Positions 25,556 to 33,376 of a DNA stretch of 36,521 nucleotides are shown piece after piece. The stretch's first letter is position 1; every line of letters begins with the position of its first letter. Under the pieces are notes generated by a model that had not been told where the DNA came from, did no database searches, and worked only from the letters and a program-made list of their open reading frames with translations. The translations under genes were made by a program, and so were the position numbers. Source of the DNA: Bacteroidia bacterium. Lineage in GTDB: Bacteria > Bacteroidota > Bacteroidia > Bacteroidales > Azobacteroidaceae. The DNA is taken from assembly GCA_025996865.1 (NCBI GenBank), contig BNTV01000043.1, positions 1-36,521 of the forward strand. The letters are read 5' to 3'.

Positions 25556-26859
25556 GATCTTCTCATAATTCTTGCGCCCAAGGCATTCAAACGTTTGTCA
25601 ATGTCCTCATAACCACGGTCAATCTGATCGATATTCTGAATACAACTCGTACCTTCAGCGCTCATCGCAGCAATCAACATCGCAATTCCGGCGCGAATAT
25701 CGGGCGAAACCATCGTCGTCGCACGCAGGTTATAACGGCGGTTGGCGCCGATAACCGTAGCGCGGTGCGGGTCGCACAAAATAATTTGCGCCCCCATGTC
25801 GATCAATTTATCAACGAAAAACAACCGGCTCTCAAACATTTTCTGGTGAATGAGTACACTTCCGTTGGCTTGCGTGGCAACCACAAGGAAAACACTCAAC
25901 AAGTCGGGCGTCAGTCCGGGCCAGGGCGCATCGGCAATTGTCAGAATTGAACCGTCGATAAAGGTTTCTATCGTATAAGAATCTTGTTCGGGAATCACAA
26001 TATCCTCATTTTCTCTCACAAGAGAAATCCCTAACTTTCCGAAAGCGTCGGGGATTATCCCCAAATCGTCGTAAGAAACATTTTTGATACGCAGGTTGGA
26101 ACGGGTCATCGCTGCCATACCGATAAAACTTCCCACTTCAATCATATCGGGAAGAATCGTGTGTTCGCAACCGTGCAAAGTTTCAACGCCCTCAATCCGA
26201 AGGAGATTGGAAGCCAGGCCTTCTATCCGCGCACCCATCGCCATTAGCATTTTCGTCAGTTGTTGCAGATAAGGTTCACAAGCGGCGTTGTAAATCGTTG
26301 TTTTGCCTTCTGCCAAAACAGAAGCCATCAGGATGTTGGCGGTTCCGGTCACTGAGGCTTCGTCGAGCAACATGTACGTTCCTTTCAGACCGTTTGATTT
26401 TACTTCGAAAAGCTGACGTTCAGGATCATAATTAAAATCAGCGCCTAATTTTTGTATGCCGATAAAGTGTGTATCCAAACGGCGGCGGCCGATTTTATCT
26501 CCTCCCGGCTTGGGAACAAGCGCTTCTCCGAAGCGGGCTACCAGCGGGCCAACGAGCATAACCGATCCTCTCAAAGTGGTCGATACTTTCAGAAACGCTT
26601 CTGTTTTAAGGTATTCCAAGTCTATGTCATCGGCTTGAAAAGTGTAAGTGCCCGGTTTCGGACGATCCACCTTAACGCCGATTTCCTTTAACAGCACAAT
26701 TAAATTGTTCACATCCAGAATATCCGGGATATTGTGGATGGTAACTTTTTCGGGTGTGAGCAAAGTCGCGCAGATGACCTGCAACGCTTCGTTTTTCGCT
26801 CCTTGCGGAACGATTTCTCCCGATAATTTATGTCCGCCTTCGATAATAAATGATGCCAT
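25552..26859 (-). CDS. murA: UDP-N-acetylglucosamine 1-carboxyvinyltransferase (Cys-to-Asp variant)
   Basis: MurA adds enolpyruvate from PEP to UDP-GlcNAc, the first committed step of peptidoglycan synthesis. The 435-residue protein has the lysine motif QGAKNEAL (Lys22), the LRGSVMLVGPLVARFGEA segment and the mobile loop KPGGDKIGRRRLDTHF. The catalytic loop Cys of E. coli MurA (Cys115 in GGCTIG) is Asp121 here (GGDKIG). The Asp form is active and naturally resistant to fosfomycin, which alkylates the Cys; this is known for mycobacterial and chlamydial enzymes. murA lies between the DUF4290 gene and rimM. Its start abuts the heptanucleotide repeat array. Confidence 0.96.
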   Translation of the reverse strand: MASFIIEGGHKLSGEIVPQGAKNEALQVICATLLTPEKVTIHNIPDILDVNNLIVLLKEIGVKVDRPKPGTYTFQADDIDLEYLKTEAFLKVSTTLRGSVMLVGPLVARFGEALVPKPGGDKIGRRRLDTHFIGIQKLGADFNYDPERQLFEVKSNGLKGTYMLLDEASVTGTANILMASVLAEGKTTIYNAACEPYLQQLTKMLMAMGARIEGLASNLLRIEGVETLHGCEHTILPDMIEVGSFIGMAAMTRSNLRIKNVSYDDLGIIPDAFGKLGISLVRENEDIVIPEQDSYTIETFIDGSILTIADAPWPGLTPDLLSVFLVVATQANGSVLIHQKMFESRLFFVDKLIDMGAQIILCDPHRATVIGANRRYNLRATTMVSPDIRAGIAMLIAAMSAEGTSCIQNIDQIDRGYEDIDKRLNALGARIMRRS

Positions 26860-26865
26860 AATGAA

Positions 26866-26957
<92 letters not shown>

Positions 26958-26966
<9 letters not shown>

Positions 26967-27551
26967 TTGCCTTCTGGCAAGGTTTTTATTTTTCTTCGAT
27001 AAAATATCTTTCGATTCAGTCAATTTATGGGAATCTTCCGTCAATACGATTTTTCCACCGGATAAAACTTCCAAATCCTTGAAAATCTTTTGGTCGTCAA
27101 CCACTTCTTTGTTCCACGTCAGGAATGATTTTTTCATGTGGTTGGCCAACATGCTGATCAAAGAATCTTTCAACTCGCCGTTTTCGTATTCCGTAGCCTT
27201 TTTAATCATATTCTCCAAGTTTCTGCCATAATGTTTATAGGTTATTCTTCCTTGAGAATAAGGTAGTTTCGGCGGTTTTATATACAAATCTTCGCGTTTG
27301 ATTACTTCGTAGGGATAATCAATATCCAAAGCGAAATCGGCCATGATTGCCAAGTGATCCCACAAAATATGTTTGAAGTCATTGACGTCCCGCAAATGAG
27401 GAAACATGTTCCCCATAATGTTGATAATCGTGTCGGCGCACCGCGTCCGCTCTTCCCTGTCGGAAATGGAAACGCAGTAATCGACCATATTCTGAATGTT
27501 TCTACCGTATTCCGGTAAAGCCAAATGCTTTTCTTTTGTATTGTACCGCAT
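26958..27551 (-). CDS. DUF4290 family protein
   Basis: This is a cytoplasmic helical protein of about 197 residues. Hallmarks are MRYNTKEKHLALPEYGRNIQ, REERTRCADTIINIMGNMFP, FKHILWDHLAIMADFALDID and YKHYGRNLENMI. DUF4290 is a Bacteroidetes family with no assigned function; its usual place before murA and rimM hints at a link to cell-envelope or ribosome biogenesis. Homology begins at MRYNT, so I prefer 27551; a start at 27563 would add four residues and overlap the epimerase gene by 11 nt. The final Asn codon and TGA stop are at the edge of the heptanucleotide array, so the C-terminus may have been reset by the repeat. Confidence 0.86.
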
Positions 27552-27552
27552 G

Positions 27553-28587
27553 TCAAATGTCATAATTTTCGTTAGATTTTATTTTTTGCGCAGTTACCTG
27601 CATGATTTTTATTATTTTATCAGTCCAAGTATCGAACTCCGGATCTTCCTGCTGATATTCGGGATGAGCCAGAATGGATTCAATTGTTTCCTTAATGCCT
27701 TCGTCAAAACGTTTTACGGCAACAAATCCGGGAACCAAACGTTTCAGTTTCGTATTGTCGAATACGGCCGAAATCGCTTTGTCACCCAACAGCCCGCCGT
27801 AAAAATCGTAAGGGCCGGCGGCGGCCAGAAATTCCGACGATACATGCACCGCTTTCAACGGGCGGTTGACAGCCCGGGCGATGCACTGGTAAATCTGATT
27901 CCATGTAAGCGTTTCATCCGAAGTGATTTGGACGGCTTCGCCCAAAGCGCGGATGTTTCCGATTAATCCGGCAAAACCTTTCGCAAAATCGCTGTTGTGA
28001 GTCATTGTCCATAAGGCAGTTCCGTCACCGTGAATAATCACCGGTTTGCCGTCGATGATGCGTTTCACGACCGACCAGGTTCCTTGCGTACCGTGTACGG
28101 CCAAAGGTACTTTCCGCTCGTCGTAAGTATAGCTCGGACGGACAATTGTCACCGGAAAACCTTCTTCCCTGTACAGTTTCATCAAATAATCTTCGCAAGC
28201 GATTTTGTCCCGTGAATATTGCCAATACGGATTCGCCAGCGGTGTTGACTCCGTCACCCGGTAATCGGACAACGGTTTTTGATAAGCCGAAGCTGAACTT
28301 ATAAATATGAATTGTTTTGTTTTCCCTTTGAATAAACGGTAATCTCGTTCTAATTGCTTCGGAACGAAAGCAATAAAATCAACGACGCAATCAAAATCCA
28401 AGTCTTTGATTAAACCGGCTACTTTTGCCTCATCGTCGATATCGGCAATTAAATAATGCGCCTTTTCGGGAAGCACACCATTCCTTTTTCCTCTGTTCAG
28501 GAGGTACAAATCATGCCCCGACTGAATGATCAGCTTGGAAATTGCCGTACTGATTGTGCCTGTACCACCTATAAATAAAATTTTCAT
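27553..28587 (-). CDS. NAD-dependent epimerase/dehydratase (extended SDR)
   Basis: This is a 344-residue extended short-chain dehydrogenase/reductase. It has an N-terminal Rossmann motif (MKILFIGGTGTIS), an acidic cofactor-binding position in LIADIDDEAKV, the FISSASAYQKPL segment and a YxxxK-like catalytic pair in YSRDK. The C-terminal substrate region includes TWNQIYQCIARAVNRPLKAV. It may act on a nucleotide sugar or a related substrate; similarity to UDP-glucose-4-epimerase-like and mRNA-binding-type (CSP41) SDRs does not fix the reaction. It has its own promoter and is followed with almost no gap by the DUF4290 gene, so it probably heads the murA-rimM transcript. Confidence 0.88.
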   Translation of the reverse strand: MKILFIGGTGTISTAISKLIIQSGHDLYLLNRGKRNGVLPEKAHYLIADIDDEAKVAGLIKDLDFDCVVDFIAFVPKQLERDYRLFKGKTKQFIFISSASAYQKPLSDYRVTESTPLANPYWQYSRDKIACEDYLMKLYREEGFPVTIVRPSYTYDERKVPLAVHGTQGTWSVVKRIIDGKPVIIHGDGTALWTMTHNSDFAKGFAGLIGNIRALGEAVQITSDETLTWNQIYQCIARAVNRPLKAVHVSSEFLAAAGPYDFYGGLLGDKAISAVFDNTKLKRLVPGFVAVKRFDEGIKETIESILAHPEYQQEDPEFDTWTDKIIKIMQVTAQKIKSNENYDI

Positions 28588-28604
28588 ACGGATAATTTTG
28601 GGTA

Positions 28605-28634
28605 CAAATATACGAAAATATATCTGTTGACAAA
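28605..28634 (-). promoter_or_regulatory. Bacteroidetes-type promoter of the epimerase-DUF4290-murA-rimM genes
   Basis: On the minus strand TTTG (28634-28631) and TATATTTG (28612-28605) are 18 nt apart. The -7 box ends 17 nt before the epimerase ATG, leaving a very short leader. Confidence 0.6.
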
Positions 28635-28660
28635 AGGGCAGGATCTATTTTGTGTTACCT

Positions 28661-29077
28661 TTATGCATAATCAATTAGCAATTTCGGATCGATATGTAAT
28701 GATTCATGCAGTTTTTTTGCGGTGCGCATAGATATTGTTCTTTTCCCCCTTATGATTTGAGATAATGTCGGCTCATTTATTCCAAGCAGCTCTGCCAATT
28801 CCTTTTGTTTAATATTGCGATTATACATTTCATTCTCAATACTTTGTATCAGCGGAGATTTTTTCCTGACATTGAGATGTTTGAATTGAATAGATTCGTT
28901 TTCGTAAACAGCGCCCAAATAAGACAAACGCCCTATTTCACGGGTATATTTGTTGTCGGATTCAGGGTTGTCCAATGCACCATTAGCTGTGGCTTCACAA
29001 ATTAACTCGTCCACACGACGACGGACAGCTTCATATTGCTCGCGAGTTTCAATTTTTTTTATATCCTTTAAGTCCAT
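28661..29077 (-). CDS. higA: HigA-type antitoxin with Xre-family HTH
   Basis: This 138-residue protein has an N-terminal helical region (REQYEAVRRRVDELICEA) and a C-terminal Xre/Cro HTH (about 80-135) seen in RNIKQKELAELLGINEPTLS and QIIRGKRTISM. The two-part plan, a toxin-facing N-terminus and a DNA-binding C-terminus, is that of HigA antitoxins. It follows the toxin gene by 11 nt, in the toxin-first order typical of higBA. It probably represses its own promoter together with the toxin. Annotation as a stand-alone regulator is less likely given the partner. Confidence 0.88.
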   Translation of the reverse strand: MDLKDIKKIETREQYEAVRRRVDELICEATANGALDNPESDNKYTREIGRLSYLGAVYENESIQFKHLNVRKKSPLIQSIENEMYNRNIKQKELAELLGINEPTLSQIIRGKRTISMRTAKKLHESLHIDPKLLIDYA

Positions 29078-29088
29078 AATACTTTGAA

Positions 29089-29382
29089 TTAAACTGTTTT
29101 ACAATTAATTTTACTATATTCATCATGTGTTCCGATAAATCGAATCGTAAGTGTTCCGGCTATAAATACCACAACTGCCACAATCCTGTATCCATTGCCT
29201 TTTATATTAAATACATACCGACTATTACCCACATAATCGACTGATGGAAATGTTTGTTTCAGTTCATTGTGATTTTTCCATTTGGAAGATTCTGCAATAT
29301 ATATCCATGCGTTAAGAGCATCTTTTGTAATGGCATGTTTCGCTATATATTTTTCTATGTCTGTTTTGCCGAATATTTCCAT
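29089..29382 (-). CDS. higB: HigB-type mRNA interferase toxin
   Basis: This is a 97-residue RelE-superfamily toxin that would cleave mRNA on the ribosome. Recognised features are HAITKDALNAWIYIAESSKW, then FPSVDYVGNSRYVFNIKGNG and YRIVAVVVFIAGTLTIRFIG with a closing THDEY. The last motif matches HigB proteins of the IRFxGTHxEYD type, with basic and His residues that contribute to RNA cleavage. The ATG at 29382 (MEIFGKTD) is preferred; a TTG three codons earlier is less likely. It is transcribed before the antitoxin and sits 31 nt after the kinase stop codon. Confidence 0.88.
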   Translation of the reverse strand: MEIFGKTDIEKYIAKHAITKDALNAWIYIAESSKWKNHNELKQTFPSVDYVGNSRYVFNIKGNGYRIVAVVVFIAGTLTIRFIGTHDEYSKINCKTV

Positions 29383-29401
29383 GTTGGTCAATTATAGTTT
29401 G

Positions 29402-29432
29402 CAAAAATAATAATTAATTATCAATTGTGCAA
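29402..29432 (-). promoter_or_regulatory. Possible higBA promoter inside the kinase 3' end
   Basis: On the minus strand TTG (29432-29430) and TATTTTTG (29409-29402) are 20 nt apart. The -33 box lies within the last codons of the upstream kinase gene. The AT-rich CAATTG-containing sequence between is a plausible HigA operator, but no perfect inverted repeat stands out. Confidence 0.5.
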
Positions 29433-30349
29433 TTATTTTGTAATTTATAATCCCAACCTACATAATTCTCCATTGTCCGGCAAACCGCCGAAGCAAACCT
29501 TTCCCCGGATTCGATAAGTTTATTCCATTGATTTTCAGATAAATATTCCAAATCATCCAATAGAATTTTTTCCCGCATCAACCCCAATATCAACCCCGCA
29601 TTGAAATTATCACCCGCCCCAATTGTGCTGACCGGAACGAAAGTTTCGACCGGATAACTTTTTTCAAAAGCTTCCGTTTTCAGCAAAATATCCTCTTTTC
29701 CTTGTGTAACAATAAAATACTTACAATAAGGCGCGATGTGTTTTTTATAAATTTCCGATACGGTTTCACCCGGAAACAATACTTCCAAATCCTCGGAAGA
29801 ACAACGCACAATCGTTGAAAACCTGAAATTTTCAATAAAACCGGGCATCAGTTGCAAACGCTCTCCGGCGTGAGGTTTCCTGAAATTAATGTCGTAATAG
29901 ATAATGGCTTTTTGCTGCTCGGCATAAGTGAGCAGACGGACGATTTCCTTCCGTAAAACAGGATTGACGGCAAAGTAGGAACTTAAAATCAGAATGTCAT
30001 TTGCTTGTATCTCAGGGAATTTGATTTGAAGCCGTTTTTCGGGGAAATCCCTGTAAAATTGGTAAGAAGCATTTTGTTGCTCGTCCAAAAAAGCCAAGGA
30101 AACGGGCGAACTGCCATCCTCAAAAAAATCAATGTAATCCGGCGACAAATGATTTTCAACCATAAAATCTTTAATCAGATGTCCGACCTTATCATTGCCT
30201 AATTCGCTGATAAACAAGGCAGGAATCCCGCAACGCGCCAAGGAAACCATGCCATTGAAAACCGAACCGCCGGGAACCGCCTTTTCCGGCTTGTTGTTCC
30301 TGAAAATAATGTCTAAAATCGTTTCTCCTATTCCGATTACTTTTCTCAT
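29414..30349 (-). CDS. PfkB family carbohydrate kinase (fructokinase-like)
   Basis: This 311-residue ATP-dependent sugar kinase has the ribokinase fold. It opens VIGIGETILDIIF, has the substrate-binding PGGSVFNGMVSLARCG, the PfkB region DINFRKPHAG and the anion-hole motif STIGAGDNFNAGLILG with the catalytic Asp near residue 259. Length and motif order fit fructokinase/2-keto-3-deoxygluconate kinase relatives; the substrate is not fixed by sequence. It lies between priA (98-nt gap filled by the GC-rich repeat) and higBA. There is no adjacent sugar transporter or hydrolase. Confidence 0.92.
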   Translation of the reverse strand: MRKVIGIGETILDIIFRNNKPEKAVPGGSVFNGMVSLARCGIPALFISELGNDKVGHLIKDFMVENHLSPDYIDFFEDGSSPVSLAFLDEQQNASYQFYRDFPEKRLQIKFPEIQANDILILSSYFAVNPVLRKEIVRLLTYAEQQKAIIYYDINFRKPHAGERLQLMPGFIENFRFSTIVRCSSEDLEVLFPGETVSEIYKKHIAPYCKYFIVTQGKEDILLKTEAFEKSYPVETFVPVSTIGAGDNFNAGLILGLMREKILLDDLEYLSENQWNKLIESGERFASAVCRTMENYVGWDYKLQNNCTIDN

Positions 30350-30361
30350 ACTGTCATTATT

Positions 30362-30450
30362 AACCCCCTAACCCCCTAAAGGGGGGATTGGAGCAGTGAA
30401 TTTATCAATTGTGCTGCGGCAAACTCTCCCCTTTAGGGGGTTGGGGGTTA
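30362..30450. repeat. Dispersed GC-rich repeat, copy B (89 nt, inverted ends)
   Basis: It starts AACCCCCTAACCCCCTAAAG, runs through a core (ATTGGAGCAGTGAATTTATC, and TGCTGCGGC) and ends CCCCTTTAGGGGGTTGGGGG. It aligns along its whole length, without gaps, to copy A at 4305-4392 in the same orientation. It fills the priA-kinase gap, and the last TTA (30448-30450) is the priA stop codon on the minus strand. Confidence 0.85.
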
Positions 30451-32691
30451 CACCGGATCAACATCATACTGTATCAAAATATATTTAAAATCCGGATTTT
30501 CCGCCAACCGGTTTCGCGCGTCTTCCAAAATCTCCCGCAAAGCCTGAATGGAAGCCGTCACCTCGATCTTCAACAAAATCCGCCGAATAAACCAATTTTG
30601 CACACGACCGACTGCCGGCTTGTCCGGACCCATGACCCGGTCGCCTAATTTTTCGCGCAAGACGTCGGCAAAATGCGTAGCCGCCTCCCGCAAGATTTCT
30701 TCTTTCCGGTGTTTGAAGTCGATGTTAATCAGCCGGAAATAAGGCGGATAACGGAACAACTGCCTTTCTTCCGATTGCATTTCATACATGCCTTCATAAT
30801 CGTGATTAAGCACCATTTGGATAAGCGGGTGTTCGGGATGCGAAGTCTGCAAGATGACTTCCCCTCGGGTTTTCCGGCGGCCGGTGCGCCCTGCTACCTG
30901 CGCCATCAATTGGTAAGCCCGTTCGTATGCCCTGAAATCGGGGAAATTCATCAGGGAATCGGCGCTGAGAATTCCGGCCAGACTTACTTTTTCAAAGTCT
31001 AATCCTTTGGAAATCATTTGAGTGCCAATTAAAATCTGCGTTTCTCCCGATTCGAAGCGGGAAATAATTTCTTCGGAAGATTTTTTGCTGCGGGTGGTAT
31101 CCGAATCCATCCGTGCGACCGAAATTTCAGGGAAAAGCTCGTGGATTTCGTCTTCTATTTTTTCCGTTCCGAAGCCCCAGGGTTTCAGTTCGGTATTTTC
31201 ACATTCGGGACATTTTCCGGGCAATCTGTAAATCCGTCCGCAGTAATGACAAGTTAAATGATTGGCTTGTTTATGATAAGAAAGGCTGATGTCGCAATAT
31301 TTGCATTTCGGCGTCCAATCGCAGATTTTGCAGACAAGCGTGGGCGAAAATCCCCGGCGGTTGTGAAACAGCAGTACTTGTTCGCCTTGTGCCAAAGCTG
31401 TTTGCATTTTTTCTATCAACAAAGGAGAAAAAAGCGTTTTCATTTTCTTTTTCCGCCTCAATTCTTTGACATCGACCGGAATAATCAATGGTAATTCGGT
31501 TTCTTCAAAGCGTTTATTCAGTTGGACATAACCGTATTTTCCGGTTTGGGCATTGTAGAAAGATTCAATGCTTGGCGTGGCGCTTCCCAAAACGACTTTC
31601 GCTCCGTGCATTTTGGCAAGGACAATCGCTGCATTACGGGCGTTGTAGCGCGGCGCAGGATCTTGTTGCTTGTAACTCGGCTCATGTTCCTCGTCCACAA
31701 TAATCAAGCCTAAATTTTGAAAAGGCAAAAAAATCGAAGAACGCACACCCAAAATAATCGGGTAAGCCGAATCGGTCAATAGATTATTCCAAATTTCAAT
31801 CCGTTCATTTTCATTGACTTTCGAGTGGTAAACCCCCAATTTATCTCCATAAAACTTTTTAAGCCGATGGGTGATTTGGGCGGTCAAAGCGATTTCGGGA
31901 AGCAGCAATAAAACCTGCCGGTTCAATTCCATCGTTTTTTCGATGAGATGCGTGTAAATTTCCGTTTTTCCGGCAGATGTAACGCCGTGCAAAAGGCAGA
32001 CATCTTTTTCGCGGAAGCTTTCAATTATTTCATTATAAGCTTTTTGTTGAAAGTCGTTTAATGTATTTAATACTTGTACTTCTTCATCCGATGTTTGCAG
32101 CCGGCTGATTTCTTTTTCAAACGTTTCAAGAATACCTTTTTCGGTTAAACCGTTCAAAACACCGCTGTTAGCCTGACTTTTCGACAGTAATTCCTTTTTT
32201 GTAATCTCGCCTTTAGCCGCGTGCGAATGTTGGATGAAAGCCAAAAATAATTCTTCTTGTCTGGCGGAGCGTTTTAACTTTTGAAATGCTTCGTCCAGAT
32301 TTTGATTTCTGTAAGAATCGGATAGGCGGATAAAAGTTTCTTTTCGAGCTGAATAAGTGAATGAGGAATCGGAACGCAAACCTGAAGGAATTGCGGCATG
32401 GCAAACCTCACCCAATTTGCACAAATAATATTGCGAAAGCCATTCCCAAAAACGGATTTGAGGCCTTCGGACGACCGGTTGTTCCGTTTCGACTGCGAGA
32501 ATGGGTTTGATTTTATCCAACGATTCGGGTGGAATTTGCCGGATGTAACCGACTACCCCCGAATATTTCTTGGATTTTCCGAATTCTACCGTTACCAATA
32601 CGCCCGGACTTATTTTCGTTTCCATTTCCGGAGGGACGAAATAAGTGTAGCTATCGGCCAAAGGTACCGGTAAAATTACTTCAATATACAT
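30448..32691 (-). CDS. priA: Primosomal protein N' (PriA helicase)
   Basis: PriA reloads the replisome at stalled forks. Counting from MYIEVILPVPLADSYTY (ATG at 32691), it has the N-terminal DNA-binding domain (1-100), Walker A HGVTSAGKT (about 235-243), Walker B DEEH (about 333-336), SATPS, and a cysteine-rich zinc region (about 454-500, CKICDWTPKCKYC ... CHYCGRIYRLPGKCPEC). The C-terminal helicase lobe includes ISKGLDFEKVSLAGIL and VAGRTGR. Length is about 747. A TTG at 32721 would add 10 residues inside the upstream gene and is not favoured. The ATG overlaps the stop of the barrel gene (TAATG). The stop codon is provided by the GC-rich repeat. Confidence 0.97.
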   Translation of the reverse strand: MYIEVILPVPLADSYTYFVPPEMETKISPGVLVTVEFGKSKKYSGVVGYIRQIPPESLDKIKPILAVETEQPVVRRPQIRFWEWLSQYYLCKLGEVCHAAIPSGLRSDSSFTYSARKETFIRLSDSYRNQNLDEAFQKLKRSARQEELFLAFIQHSHAAKGEITKKELLSKSQANSGVLNGLTEKGILETFEKEISRLQTSDEEVQVLNTLNDFQQKAYNEIIESFREKDVCLLHGVTSAGKTEIYTHLIEKTMELNRQVLLLLPEIALTAQITHRLKKFYGDKLGVYHSKVNENERIEIWNNLLTDSAYPIILGVRSSIFLPFQNLGLIIVDEEHEPSYKQQDPAPRYNARNAAIVLAKMHGAKVVLGSATPSIESFYNAQTGKYGYVQLNKRFEETELPLIIPVDVKELRRKKKMKTLFSPLLIEKMQTALAQGEQVLLFHNRRGFSPTLVCKICDWTPKCKYCDISLSYHKQANHLTCHYCGRIYRLPGKCPECENTELKPWGFGTEKIEDEIHELFPEISVARMDSDTTRSKKSSEEIISRFESGETQILIGTQMISKGLDFEKVSLAGILSADSLMNFPDFRAYERAYQLMAQVAGRTGRRKTRGEVILQTSHPEHPLIQMVLNHDYEGMYEMQSEERQLFRYPPYFRLINIDFKHRKEEILREAATHFADVLREKLGDRVMGPDKPAVGRVQNWFIRRILLKIEVTASIQALREILEDARNRLAENPDFKYILIQYDVDPV

Positions 32692-33290
32692 TAGAAAAAA
32701 TAGGCGGCTGTAACCGACCAAATCCGGTTTTTACCTTTTATATTCAAATTTTCGCTGTCAAGCGATTTATAGTCGTCGGTCATGCTTATTTTGTAATTGA
32801 CGCCTATTTGCAAATGTTCGAACAATTCGATGCCGCCGCCCAAATTGATGCCGGCGCCGAAAGATTTGTTTTTGAGTTCATTCTTGATGCCCTCCCAAGC
32901 CACAGAAAAATTGTCTCCGGATAACTTGAAACTGGCATAAGGCCCTGCTGTCAGAAAACCGCCTAAATTATTGACTAATCCGAATTTGAATTTCAAATTA
33001 ACCGGTACGTCCAACGTGCTCTCTTTCTTTTCAAAATCCATATTATCCAGTTTTAATCCTTGCTGACTGTACAGAACAGCAGCGTCTAACTTAATCCCGA
33101 CAATCGGAATATCAAATTCGACAATCGGCCCTGCTTGAAAACCGGTAAAATTGGATGTCTTAATAATGTCTTTGTTGAAAGAAGTATTTGCCAGATTTAC
33201 GCCGGCTTTTAAGCCCAACCGGATATCGGCCTGAATGGAAGAGATGAGAATAAAGCTGAAAACAGCTAAAATAATTGCAACTTTTTTCAT
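32691..33290 (-). CDS. Outer-membrane beta-barrel (porin-like) protein
   Basis: This 199-residue protein has a signal peptide (MKKVAIILAVFSFILISSIQ) and amphipathic strand repeats: GLKAGVNLANTSF, FTGFQAGPIVEFDIP, LDAAVLYSQQGLKLDN, FGAGINLGGGIEL and LQIGVNYKIS. It ends in aromatic AAYFF, as outer-membrane barrels do. It fits the OMP_b-brl_2 family, probably eight strands. Function is unknown; such proteins are small structural or adhesin-like barrels. It overlaps priA by 1 nt (TAATG), an odd pairing of an envelope and a replication-restart gene. A -7-like box lies upstream. Confidence 0.85.
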   Translation of the reverse strand: MKKVAIILAVFSFILISSIQADIRLGLKAGVNLANTSFNKDIIKTSNFTGFQAGPIVEFDIPIVGIKLDAAVLYSQQGLKLDNMDFEKKESTLDVPVNLKFKFGLVNNLGGFLTAGPYASFKLSGDNFSVAWEGIKNELKNKSFGAGINLGGGIELFEHLQIGVNYKISMTDDYKSLDSENLNIKGKNRIWSVTAAYFF

Positions 33291-33318
33291 TATGTGAGAT
33301 GTTTTTAATATATAAGCA

Positions 33319-33326
33319 CAAAGATA
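33319..33326 (-). promoter_or_regulatory. Possible -7 box of the barrel-priA genes
   Basis: The minus strand reads TATCTTTG 28 nt before the ATG at 33290. No good TTTG is found 19-21 nt further upstream, so this is tentative. Confidence 0.4.
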
Positions 33327-33352
33327 AGTACTTTCATTTAAAAGATATGGAT

Positions 33353-33360
33353 TATCTTTG
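33353..33360 (+). promoter_or_regulatory. Possible -7 box of the fucosidase gene
   Basis: TATCTTTG lies 16 nt before the fucosidase ATG at 33377, implying a very short leader. It is divergent from the barrel-gene -7 box and has the same sequence. The -33 region is only TTTC-like. Confidence 0.42.
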
Positions 33361-33376
33361 TAAAAAATTTAATCGC

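Noticed and set aside
33275..33376. Longer fucosidase start (34 extra residues)
   Set aside because: It would place coding sequence over the divergent promoter region and hide a clean signal peptide that begins at 33377.
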